Positions 1 through 7,901 are shown, numbered from the stretch's first letter. The stretch: DNA of 21,377 nucleotides from an uncultured Lachnospiraceae bacterium (GCA_902795835.1 CADBNA010000243.1:1-21377); one strand, 5' to 3'. Program-made: numbers and translations. Notes: generated by a model not told the origin, from the sequence alone.

Positions 1-82
1 AGAGCTTTTCGGCATTCCCGAGCCAGAAATCCTTTTCCGTAAATTCCGTGGGGGCGAAATCGCCGCCGATCAATATTTTCAT
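1..82 (-). CDS. CapA-like (poly-gamma-glutamate/capsule type) protein, 5' end only
   Basis: Only the first 27 codons lie in the window; the gene runs off the left edge. The peptide begins MKILIGGDFAPTEF and continues to NAEKL. An N-terminal beta strand followed by GGDFAPT resembles the first metal-binding strand of CapA-type metallophosphoesterase-fold proteins, which often occur in capsule and polysaccharide loci. The ATG at 80-82 is preceded on the minus strand by GGAGG (reverse complement of 89-93) at a normal distance, which fixes the start. It follows the ATP-grasp gene in the same direction after a highly structured 298-bp gap. The family call rests on very few residues. The start and reading frame are much more certain than the function. 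Confidence 0.5.
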   Translation of the reverse strand, partial: MKILIGGDFAPTEFTEKDFWLGNAEKL

Positions 83-116
83 GAATGGCCTCCTTTTCAG
101 CAGTTGCTTTACGTAC

Positions 117-153
117 GCCTGCGGGAACGGCAATGCCGTCTGTCCCCGCAGGC
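117..153. repeat. Nested hairpin upstream of the CapA-like gene
   Basis: Outer arms GCCTGCGGG (117-125) and CCCGCAGGC (145-153) are perfectly complementary. Between them lies a second perfect palindrome, ACGGCA-A-TGCCGT (127-139). It sits 35 bp upstream of the CapA-like start codon and would form a strong structure in a minus-strand leader RNA. No T-run follows in either direction, so it is not a standard intrinsic terminator. Confidence 0.6.
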
Positions 154-193
154 TGGATACGAAGAGATCCTTACCATCACTCAGCGTACAGCT

Positions 194-356
194 GGCGCTG
201 GGACAGGGGATACCCTCTGCGAACGCATCCGGCGAGTACGTGCCCGAGACCGGCCGAATCTTAGATGGACGGGGCATGCCTGTCCCGGACATCTTAGATG
301 AGCAGGCTCGGGCCGGCGCAGCAGCGGACGCAGAAGGTATCCCCTGTTCCAGCGCC
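194..356. repeat. Large imperfect palindrome filling the gap between two polysaccharide genes
   Basis: The outer arms are 28 bp each, 194-221 and 329-356, with 26 of 28 positions complementary. Arm 1 starts GGCGCTGGGACAGGGG and arm 2 read in reverse starts GGCGCTGGAACAGGGG. Complementarity continues patchily inward (CCCGAG/CTCGGG segments, and two copies of ATCTTAGATG at 258-267 and 291-300) to a centre at GGCATGCC (273-280). No coding capacity was seen that is better than antisense noise. Target-site duplications flanking the arms were not seen, and there is no T-run. It may be a structured RNA leader for the CapA-like gene or a small decayed mobile repeat; the sequence does not decide this. 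Confidence 0.7.
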
Positions 357-380
357 CGCGTCCGTCTTCTTCTCATTTTT

Positions 381-1307
381 TCAATGCAGCTTCAGCATCC
401 GTGCATACTTCGCCTCATACTCCTCCGGGTGAAACTTGTTGTACCCCGCGCCGTGGTACAGCGTGATCTCGCTGAAATACATCCGTCCCTCCAGCTCATA
501 GAAGTCCACGCGCACATAGCGGAAGTTTTTCGCGATCTGATTGCCGAACTCGATCATCTTGTCGAGGCAGGCAGGCCGCGGCTCCGTCACCGGCCGGTCG
601 ACTTTCTTGTACTTGACATCGGATACCCACTGAAATGGCAGCAGTTCCCACTCAGGCGTAAACAGGGTACGGAATCCCTCCCCTTCACGGTCAATGACAT
701 AGTAGACAAAGGCCAGTTTTCCGTTGAAGTAATGAAGCTTTACATCATTCGGTATGCGTCCCTCACTGTCTGTAAGCAGCGGCTCCACTATGATGCATGG
801 CTTTATGTTCTTGTACTGCCATTCCTGGGTCCTGTAATAATAGTTCAGGTGCATCCAGCGGCGGCATTTGTTCCGCAGTTCTTTGAAATTGACCTCATTC
901 TTGTCCCGGATGATCCGCCAGGTGCCGGCTCCCGTATTGGCTTTTACCACACAGGGGTAATCCGGCAGATTATCATACGTGACCTCACGCCAGTTTTCCG
1001 TCCGAAAGACGATCGGAACGGTGTACTCCTCTCCGAAATTCTTTTTCAGGTACTCCCGCACCCGGTATTTATCGGCACACATGGTGCAGAACGGGCGGTG
1101 ATCATGCAGCTTGAGCCACTGCAGCTTTTCATTCAGGCGTTTCGGATGGTCAAGATCCGGCCTGCAGCCCATCCTTTCCGTGTATTTTTTCTCGATAATC
1201 CTGCGGTCTCCCAGAACCTTTGCCGGTATCACATATTTGACCTGGTGCTGGATCCACCGCAGATAAAAATTGTCTTTGATCTGCTCTTTCAACGTATACT
1301 TTTTCAT
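381..1307 (-). CDS. TupA-like ATP-grasp protein of polysaccharide synthesis
   Basis: This 308-residue protein fits the TupA-like ATP-grasp family, whose founder is a teichuronopeptide synthesis protein of alkaliphilic Bacillus. Members sit in capsule and glycan loci and are thought to ligate amino acids or related groups to sugars. Visible family signs are the N-terminal DxxxxxKYTERMGCRPDLDHPKRLNEKLQWLKL segment in parts (LNEKLQWLKLHDHRP), DKYRVREYL, PCVVKANTGAGT (nucleotide-binding loop), VEPLL, DVKLHYFNGKLAFVY, and VRVDFYE...MYFSEIT near the C-terminus (metal and ATP ligands). The ATG start has GGAGGG seven bases upstream. It lies 58 bp behind the flippase gene in the same direction, so the two are probably co-transcribed. 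The substrate cannot be read from sequence. Confidence 0.85.
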   Translation of the reverse strand: MKKYTLKEQIKDNFYLRWIQHQVKYVIPAKVLGDRRIIEKKYTERMGCRPDLDHPKRLNEKLQWLKLHDHRPFCTMCADKYRVREYLKKNFGEEYTVPIVFRTENWREVTYDNLPDYPCVVKANTGAGTWRIIRDKNEVNFKELRNKCRRWMHLNYYYRTQEWQYKNIKPCIIVEPLLTDSEGRIPNDVKLHYFNGKLAFVYYVIDREGEGFRTLFTPEWELLPFQWVSDVKYKKVDRPVTEPRPACLDKMIEFGNQIAKNFRYVRVDFYELEGRMYFSEITLYHGAGYNKFHPEEYEAKYARMLKLH

Positions 1308-1365
1308 ACTGAAGCCCTCCCGGGACAGGAATACCTGCCTGATACCGCATTTTCAGCTGTTCCGC

Positions 1366-2874
1366 CTATGCCCGTCTGTGTCCCAGCCTTCGCCGGATCA
1401 CGCCTGTCAGATAGAGCACATACGGACGGTTCAAAACAATGTTTGCCAGAATACAGATGACGAGTGCTACGATCCCGATGCACAGCGACATGATAAACCA
1501 CTGGAAATAGCCAGTGCAGTCATGGATCATGTGAAATGTCCCTGCCGCCATCAGGGCGGCCGTAACCGCGTCAATTCCCATGCTTTTCCAGAATTTTCCC
1601 ATCGGCCGCACCATAATGTTCCTGCTCAGATACCACACCAGATACAGCGTCCGGTAAACCATCGCAGCCAGTGTGCCTATGGCGACGCCGATAATGCCCA
1701 GGCGCCACACCATCAGCAGGGAAACTCCTATGTTGATGCCGGCTTCAATCAGTGAAGACGTCTGTGTCTGCCGGAAGTGGCCGGCTGATTTGATCACCGC
1801 AAAATACGGCATGCGTATGCAGTAGGCGCAGTAAGCCAGGCACAGAAGCAGGGCAAACAGAGGCGCTCTGTATTCCGCATCCGTGACATCTCTGGTATAG
1901 ACCATGACGAAAGGAACGATTGCCTCTGCTGCAATAGTATACAGCAGAATCACTTCCATGTGGATGGCCCATTCGATCTTGTCGAAGGCCTCATTGAGAA
2001 GCCGGATCTCCCGCCGCGCGTACATATCGCCGAGCAGGGCCCTGGTCCCGTTTACGGTTGACTCCACAATCAGTTCCAGCCCGTGAACTACCAGAAAATA
2101 TACACTGTATACAGACACCTGCTCCAGTGTGGAAAAAAGCGTCAGAACCACCATGTCGGTGTTCATGTTCACAATATTGGCCATATGCTGGGCAAAGCCG
2201 TTCCACTTCTGCGTAACAGGATCCTGTTCATAGGGTTCATGCCAGTTGATCTGGTAATGTGTCCTGACATAGTACCGCAGATAAAGGGGCCGCAGAAGAT
2301 ACAGGATAGAGGTGGTCAGTTTCACAAGCTGGATGGAAGCGCCCATCCGGATCAGAACGGCGGAAATGACTGTGTTCAGGATAATCGTGATCATGGAAGC
2401 GATCTGATTGATGTAGCCCTTCTGATCGGCTTCCAGTATGACGCTGTTCGTGACGCCGAACCCATACTGGCCGACGGAAGAAAGCGCGATCGCCAGAATC
2501 AGGGTTGCCGTATACAGGAACCCGAATTCCGTTACAAACATGGGATATAATACCGTCAGTCCGCCGACGAAAACCAGGAAGACAGCCAGAATCCGGTAAT
2601 AAAAACGCTGGCCCGACGTCAGCACGCGGCTCACCGCGCGCATGTCCCCGTCCGCCAGAGGCTTAAAAAGGCAGGCCTGCAGTACAACGCCCATCCCGGC
2701 GTCAAATACATTTGCAATTGTCAGGAATTGTGTAATGGAAGAAACCAGGCCGTTGACCCCTGACCCGAACCGTGTCAGAAAAAGCCGCGGCAGAATAAAT
2801 CCGCAGATCACCGTGACCATCTGCCGGATCATGGAGAAGGATGTGTTGTAAACAAATCGCCTTTTTCTGTTCAT
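1366..2874 (-). CDS. Wzx-type polysaccharide flippase (MOP superfamily)
   Basis: This 502-residue, strongly hydrophobic protein has about 12-14 predicted membrane segments. It begins MNRKRRFVYNTSFSMIRQMVT and continues with GFILPRLFLTRFGSGVNGLVSSITQF, a pattern typical of lipid-linked oligosaccharide flippases. Its expected role is to move undecaprenyl-diphosphate-linked repeat units across the cytoplasmic membrane. The reading frame is open up to a TTG at 2967, but that codon overlaps a likely -35 element. The first ATG, at 2874, is therefore preferred even though its ribosome site (CGGAAAACAG) is weak. It is divergent from the GT2 at 2979 and is followed by the ATP-grasp gene. No polymerase-like membrane protein accompanies it in the window. 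Confidence 0.85.
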   Translation of the reverse strand: MNRKRRFVYNTSFSMIRQMVTVICGFILPRLFLTRFGSGVNGLVSSITQFLTIANVFDAGMGVVLQACLFKPLADGDMRAVSRVLTSGQRFYYRILAVFLVFVGGLTVLYPMFVTEFGFLYTATLILAIALSSVGQYGFGVTNSVILEADQKGYINQIASMITIILNTVISAVLIRMGASIQLVKLTTSILYLLRPLYLRYYVRTHYQINWHEPYEQDPVTQKWNGFAQHMANIVNMNTDMVVLTLFSTLEQVSVYSVYFLVVHGLELIVESTVNGTRALLGDMYARREIRLLNEAFDKIEWAIHMEVILLYTIAAEAIVPFVMVYTRDVTDAEYRAPLFALLLCLAYCAYCIRMPYFAVIKSAGHFRQTQTSSLIEAGINIGVSLLMVWRLGIIGVAIGTLAAMVYRTLYLVWYLSRNIMVRPMGKFWKSMGIDAVTAALMAAGTFHMIHDCTGYFQWFIMSLCIGIVALVICILANIVLNRPYVLYLTGVIRRRLGHRRA

Positions 2875-2910
2875 GATAGCTGTTTTCCGATTTCTTTTCC
2901 GGAGCACTCC

Positions 2911-2939
2911 TTGCAAAAAGAGAGTCCTGAATATATACT
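2911..2939 (+). promoter_or_regulatory. Sigma-A promoter for the plus-strand GT2
   Basis: TTGCAA (2911-2916), a 17-bp spacer, then TATACT (2934-2939). It lies 40 bp upstream of the GT2 start codon, with AAGGAGG at 2966-2972 as the ribosome site. Confidence 0.65.
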
Positions 2940-2967
2940 TAATAAGTCCAGTCCCGAAGACCGGCAA
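2939..2967 (-). promoter_or_regulatory. Possible promoter for flippase and ATP-grasp genes
   Basis: Read on the minus strand: TTGCCG (2962-2967), a 17-bp spacer, then TATTAA (2939-2944). It would start transcripts about 58 bp upstream of the flippase ATG. Its -10 abuts the -10 of the opposing GT2 promoter, so the two probably compete for polymerase. It is a weaker match than its neighbour. Confidence 0.4.
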
Positions 2968-2978
2968 GGAGGCATGTC

Positions 2979-3944
2979 ATGAAAATATCCGTAGCCATGA
3001 CCACATACAATGGAGAAAAATATCTCCGCAGGCAGCTGGACTCCCTTCGTCTTCAGCAGCGTCCGATCGATGAACTTATCATCTGTGATGACTGCTCTTC
3101 GGACGCCACATGGAACCTTTTGCAGGAATACAAAAACGAGTATCCGGCATTCCCCATGTTTCCGCACCGGAATCCGGAAAATCTGGGCTACAGAAAAAAC
3201 TTCCGGCATGCGCTGGAGCTGTGTACCGGTGATCTCTTTTTTTTCTGCGATCAGGACGACATCTGGAATCCTGAAAAGATCGGGGAGATGTGCCGTGTAC
3301 TGGATGAACATCCCGAGATCCAGGTCCTGGCATCGTCATTTACCCTGATTGACAGCCATGATGCCCCCATTTCCGTGAAAAAGATCCGGGGCTGGTCAAA
3401 CAACAACCTGTATTCGGCAGAAGTGGCAGATGGCGCACTGGTAAAGATCCCCCTGGAAAAACTGGTCTTTCACAACCTCTGCCAGGGCTGCGCGCAGGCT
3501 TTCCGCGCGCCTCTGCGCAGACAGTTTCTGGACCATTTTACGGAGAACATGCATCATGACTGGCAGCTGAATGTCCTGGCCGCTTCACAGGGTTCCCTCT
3601 GGTTTCTTAACCGGCCCCTGTTCCGCTACCGCATCCACGCAGAGAACACTCTCGGGCTGACGGGCAACACGGCCCTGACAGACAAATGGGACTTTCTCTA
3701 TCGCTCCATAGAGACAAGGGAAGGTCTCGATGTGCTGGAGCAGATCCGGGCCATCGCTCCTGATGCTGCCGCTTCTGATCCCGGCGTCATACGCAGAGGG
3801 CGTTTCCTGGAAGCCAACCTGAAAAACCTGAAGGAAAAGCGCACATTTTCTCTCCTTCTCCAGCTGGCTGACCCGCTCTACAGCGAACTCCGGCAGGGCT
3901 GGCGGGCCCGCGCGGCAGACCTTGTCTATACCATGCGCCGGTAA
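2979..3944 (+). CDS. GT2 glycosyltransferase, rhamnosyltransferase-like
   Basis: This 321-residue inverting GT-A fold transferase acts at the inner face of the membrane on a lipid-linked acceptor. The N-terminus MKISVAMTTYNGEKYL and the nucleotide-binding segment IICDDCSSD (Asp37/Asp38) are classical family 2. The metal-binding motif is FFFCDQDDIW (Asp91-Asp94). The CDQDDIW form is common in enzymes annotated as rhamnosyltransferases, but the donor is not provable. A likely base region is ENMHHDWQL, followed by FRYRIHAENT. The start is supported by AAGGAGG six bases upstream. It is the only plus-strand gene of the locus and converges on the AmsE-like GT2, with 29 bp between stop codons. Confidence 0.88.
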   Translation: MKISVAMTTYNGEKYLRRQLDSLRLQQRPIDELIICDDCSSDATWNLLQEYKNEYPAFPMFPHRNPENLGYRKNFRHALELCTGDLFFFCDQDDIWNPEKIGEMCRVLDEHPEIQVLASSFTLIDSHDAPISVKKIRGWSNNNLYSAEVADGALVKIPLEKLVFHNLCQGCAQAFRAPLRRQFLDHFTENMHHDWQLNVLAASQGSLWFLNRPLFRYRIHAENTLGLTGNTALTDKWDFLYRSIETREGLDVLEQIRAIAPDAAASDPGVIRRGRFLEANLKNLKEKRTFSLLLQLADPLYSELRQGWRARAADLVYTMRR

Positions 3945-3945
3945 G

Positions 3946-3969
3946 CCCGGCGGCAGTGCGGCATCCGGG
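3946..3969. other. Hairpin between convergent glycosyltransferase genes
   Basis: CCCGG (3946-3950) and CCGGG (3965-3969) can pair around a GC-rich loop in the 29-bp gap between two convergent stop codons. There is no T-run on either side, so it is at best a weak bidirectional terminator. Confidence 0.25.
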
Positions 3970-3973
3970 AGCG

Positions 3974-4822
3974 TCAGCTGTTCTTTCCGCGCTGTTTTCT
4001 GTGCAGCATGCGGCTGTACAGGGCCGCCCGCATTCGGTTCGGCATGGCAGCGCTCACAGTGCGGATTGCCGAACAGGCAAGATACTGCGGCCGCGAAATA
4101 AAGCCCGTATCCAGCATATACCGGAACAGATGCAGATGCTTCTGCAGATAATCGTCGCCCGCGCGGCGTCTGTACATATCGTCTTCCGCACGCATCCAGA
4201 GCAGCGGCTCCCGCAGATTATATCCCCTGCTGCCTCTCTGCAGCATCCTGACCCACAGGTAGTAATCCTCCGGATAGTATTCTTCCGAATAGTTTCCCGC
4301 GTCCAGCACTGCCTGTTTCCGGAACATGACGCAGGGATGATTAAACGGGCAGCGCAGGCGTGCATACCGGCGTATCATATCCGGCTCTGACGGCAGGGTT
4401 CTCCTGCCGGTTACTGCCGTATTCTCTCCCTCAAATTCTCTGAACTCCTCAACCGTTCCGCTGACAATATCTATTTCCGGCCGTTTCTCCAGAATCCGGA
4501 GCTGTCTCTCGCACCGGTCCGGACGGGATATGTCATCACTGTCCATTCTGGCAACAACCGGAAACCGGCAGAAGGGAATTCCTTTCATCAGCGCACGTCC
4601 CAGTCCTCCGTTTTCAGCCAGCCGGATCACCTGTAAGGCATCCCTGTGATCCTGCTGCATCTGCCGGATGACCTCTTCCAGTTCATCCGGAAGGGAACCG
4701 TCGCATACCAGCACAAAATCTGACGGAGGAATCGTCTGTGTGAACATGCTTTCCATGCTCTGCCGAAGATACGCCGCCTTCTCTCTGTGATAGACAGACA
4801 TCAGAACCGAATACTCTTTCAC
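3974..4822 (-). CDS. GT2 glycosyltransferase, AmsE-like
   Basis: This 282-residue GT-A family 2 enzyme starts KEYSVLMSVYHREKAAYLRQSMESM, followed by FVLVCDG (Asp41) and VVARMDSDDISRPDRCERQ with the DSDD metal motif at residues 94-97. EDYYLWVRML near residue 180 is the usual region of the catalytic base. This arrangement matches AmsE-type transferases of exopolysaccharide loci. The start is GTG (4820-4822) with GGAGG five bases upstream. It overlaps the stop of the preceding sugar transferase gene as GTGA, so translation is probably coupled. The sugar it adds is unknown. It would act directly after the initiating phosphotransferase encoded upstream, which is inference from the overlap. Confidence 0.88.
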   Translation of the reverse strand: MKEYSVLMSVYHREKAAYLRQSMESMFTQTIPPSDFVLVCDGSLPDELEEVIRQMQQDHRDALQVIRLAENGGLGRALMKGIPFCRFPVVARMDSDDISRPDRCERQLRILEKRPEIDIVSGTVEEFREFEGENTAVTGRRTLPSEPDMIRRYARLRCPFNHPCVMFRKQAVLDAGNYSEEYYPEDYYLWVRMLQRGSRGYNLREPLLWMRAEDDMYRRRAGDDYLQKHLHLFRYMLDTGFISRPQYLACSAIRTVSAAMPNRMRAALYSRMLHRKQRGKNS

Positions 4823-6192
4823 TTCTCCCTCCGGGCCGTTCTCTGCATCTGGCTGCTCTTTCTGGCGTCAAATCCCTCTGTGCTTTCCTTCTGGAAAATC
4901 GTGCGGATTGTCAGAAGCACCAGCTTCAGGTCCAGAAGCAGGGACTGTTTTTCTATGTACATCAGATCCAGCAGCAGTTTATCATAGGCAGACGTATTGT
5001 ATTTTCCGAACACCTGCGCATACCCGGTCAGACCTCCCTTGACACGCATGCGGTAGGAGAATTCCGGCAGCTGTTCGGTATACATATGTACGTGCTCCAC
5101 CCGCTCCGGACGCGGCCCCACAAAGCTCATGTCCCCCAGCAGTATATTAATGAACTGGGGGCTTTCATCCAGACGGGTGGCACGGATGAACCGCCCCACC
5201 CTGGTAATGCGGGGATCGTGTTCGGTAGAAGGAATCATGCCTTTCTTTTCCGCATCCACGATCATACTCCGGAACTTCAGTATATAAAACCTGCGGCCGC
5301 CGCTCGTGTAGCGTTCCTGACGGTAAAAGACAGGCCCCCCGTCCTCGATCTTGATTGCTGCCGCAACCAGAAGCATGAACGGGGCAAAAAGCGCCAGGCA
5401 GAGCAGTGCAAAGACAATATCCAGGAATCTCTTGAAAAAGGCCCTCCACGGATCCTCGTACCGATATTTATATTTCATCAGAGGGGTGTCCAGCAGCTGC
5501 TTGGTCTCGCACCCGAGATCCAGAATGTCGCCAATATTCGGAGTAAAATATATGTTTTTCCTCTTCTCAAGGCACATGGCCTCTACCATTGCCCGGCGGT
5601 CAGGTGCAACCTCATACATGATCACGGTTTCGCATCCGCTGATCCGTCTCTGCAGGCGGCTGTCGGAAATGCCCTCCTGCTCCCTGAACCGGATGCGGAA
5701 CAGATGCTGGTATTTGCACATCAGCCGCTCTTCAAAGGCACGGGCCGTTTTCTGGGTCGCCTTTCCGCCGTACAGCAGCAGCGTCGCCTGCGGCTCCACA
5801 TGGTTCATGAAATAATGCTTTCCCGCCATTACTATGGCAATCGTGCCCAGGATCTGCCCGCAGACGCAGGCCGCCCCGGGAAAGATATTGACATAATCAT
5901 TGTATACCAGGCAGCACTCCACATACAGCAGAAAATCAGACATGGCAAAAGAAAGGAACTGGGAAAAGACGATCTCGCCTATCGCGGTCGATGCAATCCG
6001 GAAGGCCTTATAAACATCGCAGAGAATCGTATAGATGGCCAGAAAACACGCAACGCTGAAGACACCTCCCAGGATCCTGTAGGTATCAAACATATGCGCG
6101 TTATAAAATAGAAACCATACCAAGGCAAACAGCCCGCAGTTCCAGACTCGCAGGATCAGGCGGGCTGTGTGGGTAACCCTTTTATTTTCCAT
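4819..6192 (-). CDS. Polyprenyl-phosphate sugar phosphotransferase A (WbaP/CpsE type)
   Basis: This protein of about 457 residues should transfer a sugar-1-phosphate from a nucleotide sugar to undecaprenyl phosphate, the first committed step. Four to five membrane helices fill roughly residues 10-130. A degenerate Rossmann-like middle domain follows (LLLYGG near 140), then a membrane-inserted catalytic domain from about 250. Catalytic signs are PVFYRQERYTSGG, ILKFRSMIVDAEKK, DPRITRVGRFIRATRLDESPQ with the Asp-Glu dyad near 342-343, GDMSFVGPRPE, and KGGLTGYAQVFGKYNT. An ATG six codons' worth of bases (6198) further up is possible. The ATG at 6192 is preferred because AGAGAAG lies at the right distance and the paralogue at 10771-12057 aligns from the same residue. 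It follows the LCP gene by 45 bp. Confidence 0.9.
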   Translation of the reverse strand: MENKRVTHTARLILRVWNCGLFALVWFLFYNAHMFDTYRILGGVFSVACFLAIYTILCDVYKAFRIASTAIGEIVFSQFLSFAMSDFLLYVECCLVYNDYVNIFPGAACVCGQILGTIAIVMAGKHYFMNHVEPQATLLLYGGKATQKTARAFEERLMCKYQHLFRIRFREQEGISDSRLQRRISGCETVIMYEVAPDRRAMVEAMCLEKRKNIYFTPNIGDILDLGCETKQLLDTPLMKYKYRYEDPWRAFFKRFLDIVFALLCLALFAPFMLLVAAAIKIEDGGPVFYRQERYTSGGRRFYILKFRSMIVDAEKKGMIPSTEHDPRITRVGRFIRATRLDESPQFINILLGDMSFVGPRPERVEHVHMYTEQLPEFSYRMRVKGGLTGYAQVFGKYNTSAYDKLLLDLMYIEKQSLLLDLKLVLLTIRTIFQKESTEGFDARKSSQMQRTARREK

Positions 6193-6237
6193 AGGCATCT
6201 TCTCTGTTTCTTATTCCGCGGTTGTCAGAACAGCATT

Positions 6238-7767
6238 CTACGCTCCCGCTTCCGGAGCCGGTTCCGCCGGCACCTCGGCAGCTGCGCCGGCATCCACTGC
6301 ACCTGTATCCACAGGAGCCGGATCCACGGGGGCCGTATCCACAGGAGCCGGATCCACGGGGGCCGTATCCACTGGAGCCGGTTCCGCAGGGGCCGTATCC
6401 ACGGGGGCCGGATCCACAGGAGCCGGATCCACGGGGGCCGGATCCACGGGGGCTGGTTCCGCAGGGGCCGGTTCCGCCGGAGCCGGTTCCGCAGGGGCCG
6501 TATCCACTGGAGCCGTATCCACAGGGCCGGTTCCGGTATCCGCCGCTCCGCCTCCGGCAGAGGGCTGCGCCGGCGCAGTATTCTGCACATTGCCGGAATC
6601 TGACGGCGTATATGCAGGCGTATAGGAATAATCAGCGGGAGGCGCCGCGTAATCATCCGTCCCTTCGGCGGTATCCTCATCGCGGCTGACAGTTTTGCCC
6701 GCCATTTTCGATTCCAGTTCCTTTTCCGCCTGTTTCAGTTCCGTACCGTACACATAGTGCTGCAGATATACGCTGTTCTTGTACAGATCGGGCACAAGCA
6801 CGGACATGCCGCGGATGGTCTCGGATGTGTACATTTCATCCACCGGAAGGCGGTAGCTCTCCAGTGTGTTAATGTTATTCGTATAGATTGTTTTTACAAA
6901 TGTCAGGATCTCGGCAATGGTCAGATCGGTCGTCAGGCAGGGGAACAGCTGATTGGCAACGCGCACCAGGGTGCCGAGATCGCTCTTCTGCAGCTTTTTA
7001 AACGCGGTCATCAGGACATTGCGCTGCCTGTCCGTGCGTCCCCAGTCAGAATTTCCTATGTAGCGGACACGGGAATAGGCAAGAACCTGTTCCGGCGTCA
7101 TGTCATTCATGCCTTCATGCAAAGTCCAGCTGGAGTTGTCAATACCGGCATCCTCCCAGGAATTTACATTGATGTAATCAGCCTCCTCCGCGCTCAGTTC
7201 AATCTCCAGATTCCCGATTACGGTCAGGGCTTCAATAAAGCCTTCAAAGTCAACCTCAATATTGCCGTCAATGTGAATGCCGAAGTCTTCTTCAATAACA
7301 TCGTCAATCAGGCTCATGCCGCCGAACTGGTAAGCGGCATTGATGCGGTTGTCACTGTATCCGGGTATCGGCACATACATATCACGCATGAGAGAAGTGA
7401 GGACGATCTTCTGCAGATGCGTATTGATGCTGGCAATAATCAGGCTGTCCGACCGCTGGCGCTCTTCACCCGGGCGGGCATCCTGACCGATCAGAAGGAT
7501 ATTTTTCACGTCGTCAGACTTCATCATGCTGATGCCGTCTGAATTGAAGGAGACACTCTCTACTTCCACTGTGTCCGGCTCGCTGGTCGTTTCCTCAAAA
7601 ACCTCCTCGGCAGGCGGTACAATCACAACCGGCGTTGTGCTCACCCTTTCGATCTTATTCAGAGTTCCGCTGAGCATGACAAAAGCTCCGATAGCGACAG
7701 CGACCAGCAATGCTATCAGAAAAAACACAATGGAAATCACTCTGCCGCTGTTTCTCCTTCGTCTCAA
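6238..7767 (-). CDS. LytR-CpsA-Psr (LCP) family wall glycopolymer ligase with Pro/Ala/Asp repeat tail
   Basis: LCP proteins transfer lipid-linked glycopolymers to peptidoglycan outside the cell. This 509-residue protein has a basic N-terminus (MRRRRN), one membrane helix at about 10-32, and the LCP domain at about 85-255. Key sites are GQDARPGE (Asp96, Arg98), QRSDS (Arg105, Asp107), SLMRDMYVPIPG (Arg128, Asp129), DNRINAAYQFGG, YSRVRY and GRTDRQR (Arg244, Asp246, Arg247). From residue 415 to 489 there are 15 pentapeptide units, then a short Ala/Glu/Pro tail. The start is TTG (7765-7767) with AAGGAG eight bases upstream. It has its own promoter inside the preceding gene. It probably attaches the polysaccharide made by this locus, judged from position only. 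Confidence 0.93.
   Translation of the reverse strand: MRRRRNSGRVISIVFFLIALLVAVAIGAFVMLSGTLNKIERVSTTPVVIVPPAEEVFEETTSEPDTVEVESVSFNSDGISMMKSDDVKNILLIGQDARPGEERQRSDSLIIASINTHLQKIVLTSLMRDMYVPIPGYSDNRINAAYQFGGMSLIDDVIEEDFGIHIDGNIEVDFEGFIEALTVIGNLEIELSAEEADYINVNSWEDAGIDNSSWTLHEGMNDMTPEQVLAYSRVRYIGNSDWGRTDRQRNVLMTAFKKLQKSDLGTLVRVANQLFPCLTTDLTIAEILTFVKTIYTNNINTLESYRLPVDEMYTSETIRGMSVLVPDLYKNSVYLQHYVYGTELKQAEKELESKMAGKTVSRDEDTAEGTDDYAAPPADYSYTPAYTPSDSGNVQNTAPAQPSAGGGAADTGTGPVDTAPVDTAPAEPAPAEPAPAEPAPVDPAPVDPAPVDPAPVDTAPAEPAPVDTAPVDPAPVDTAPVDPAPVDTGAVDAGAAAEVPAEPAPEAGA
6301..6525 (-). repeat. 15-unit, 15-bp tandem repeat inside the LCP gene
   Basis: Fifteen in-frame units of five codons encode PVDTA, PVDPA or PAEPA (residues 415-489). 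The order is two PVDTA, three PAEPA, three PVDPA, then a mixed run ending PVDTG. Every unit is proline-rich with one acidic residue at the third position. The DNA units are close to identical and contain many GGATCC-like and CCGGATCC-like blocks. This makes the region prone to unit gain or loss by slippage, always in frame. Confidence 0.9.
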
Positions 7768-7872
7768 CGCCGTGTCTCCTTCTCCCCCTGTGAACTTTTT
7801 CAGGGTGCTTTATGCATCCTCCGGGCGCCCTGTCTACACGGAGCAGACATTTCTTTCGGCTAAACCCTCAAA

Positions 7873-7901
7873 ATTATACCACTTTTGCGTTTTCTTGGCA
7901 A
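7873..7901 (-). promoter_or_regulatory. Promoter for the LCP gene, overlapping the end of the upstream GT2
   Basis: Read on the minus strand: TTGCCA (7896-7901), a 17-bp spacer, then a perfect TATAAT (7873-7878). The expected start point near 7866 gives a leader of about 100 bases that includes an imperfect CAGGG...CCCTG stem before the TTG start. Confidence 0.65.

Noticed and set aside
48..1460. 470-residue open frame on the plus strand
   Set aside because: It is antisense to the ATP-grasp gene, has no ribosome site, and its translation shows no recognisable family. The minus-strand gene has clear motifs and a GGAGGG site.
2875..2967. Longer flippase starting at TTG 2967
   Set aside because: The TTG overlaps the likely -35 of the gene's own promoter, and the extra 31 residues are not membrane-protein-like.
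6167..6689. Repetitive open frames on both strands in the LCP tail region, and a possible CRISPR-like array
   Set aside because: The 15-bp units are contiguous, have no spacers and encode a regular pentapeptide in the LCP frame. The other frames are by-products of the repeat.
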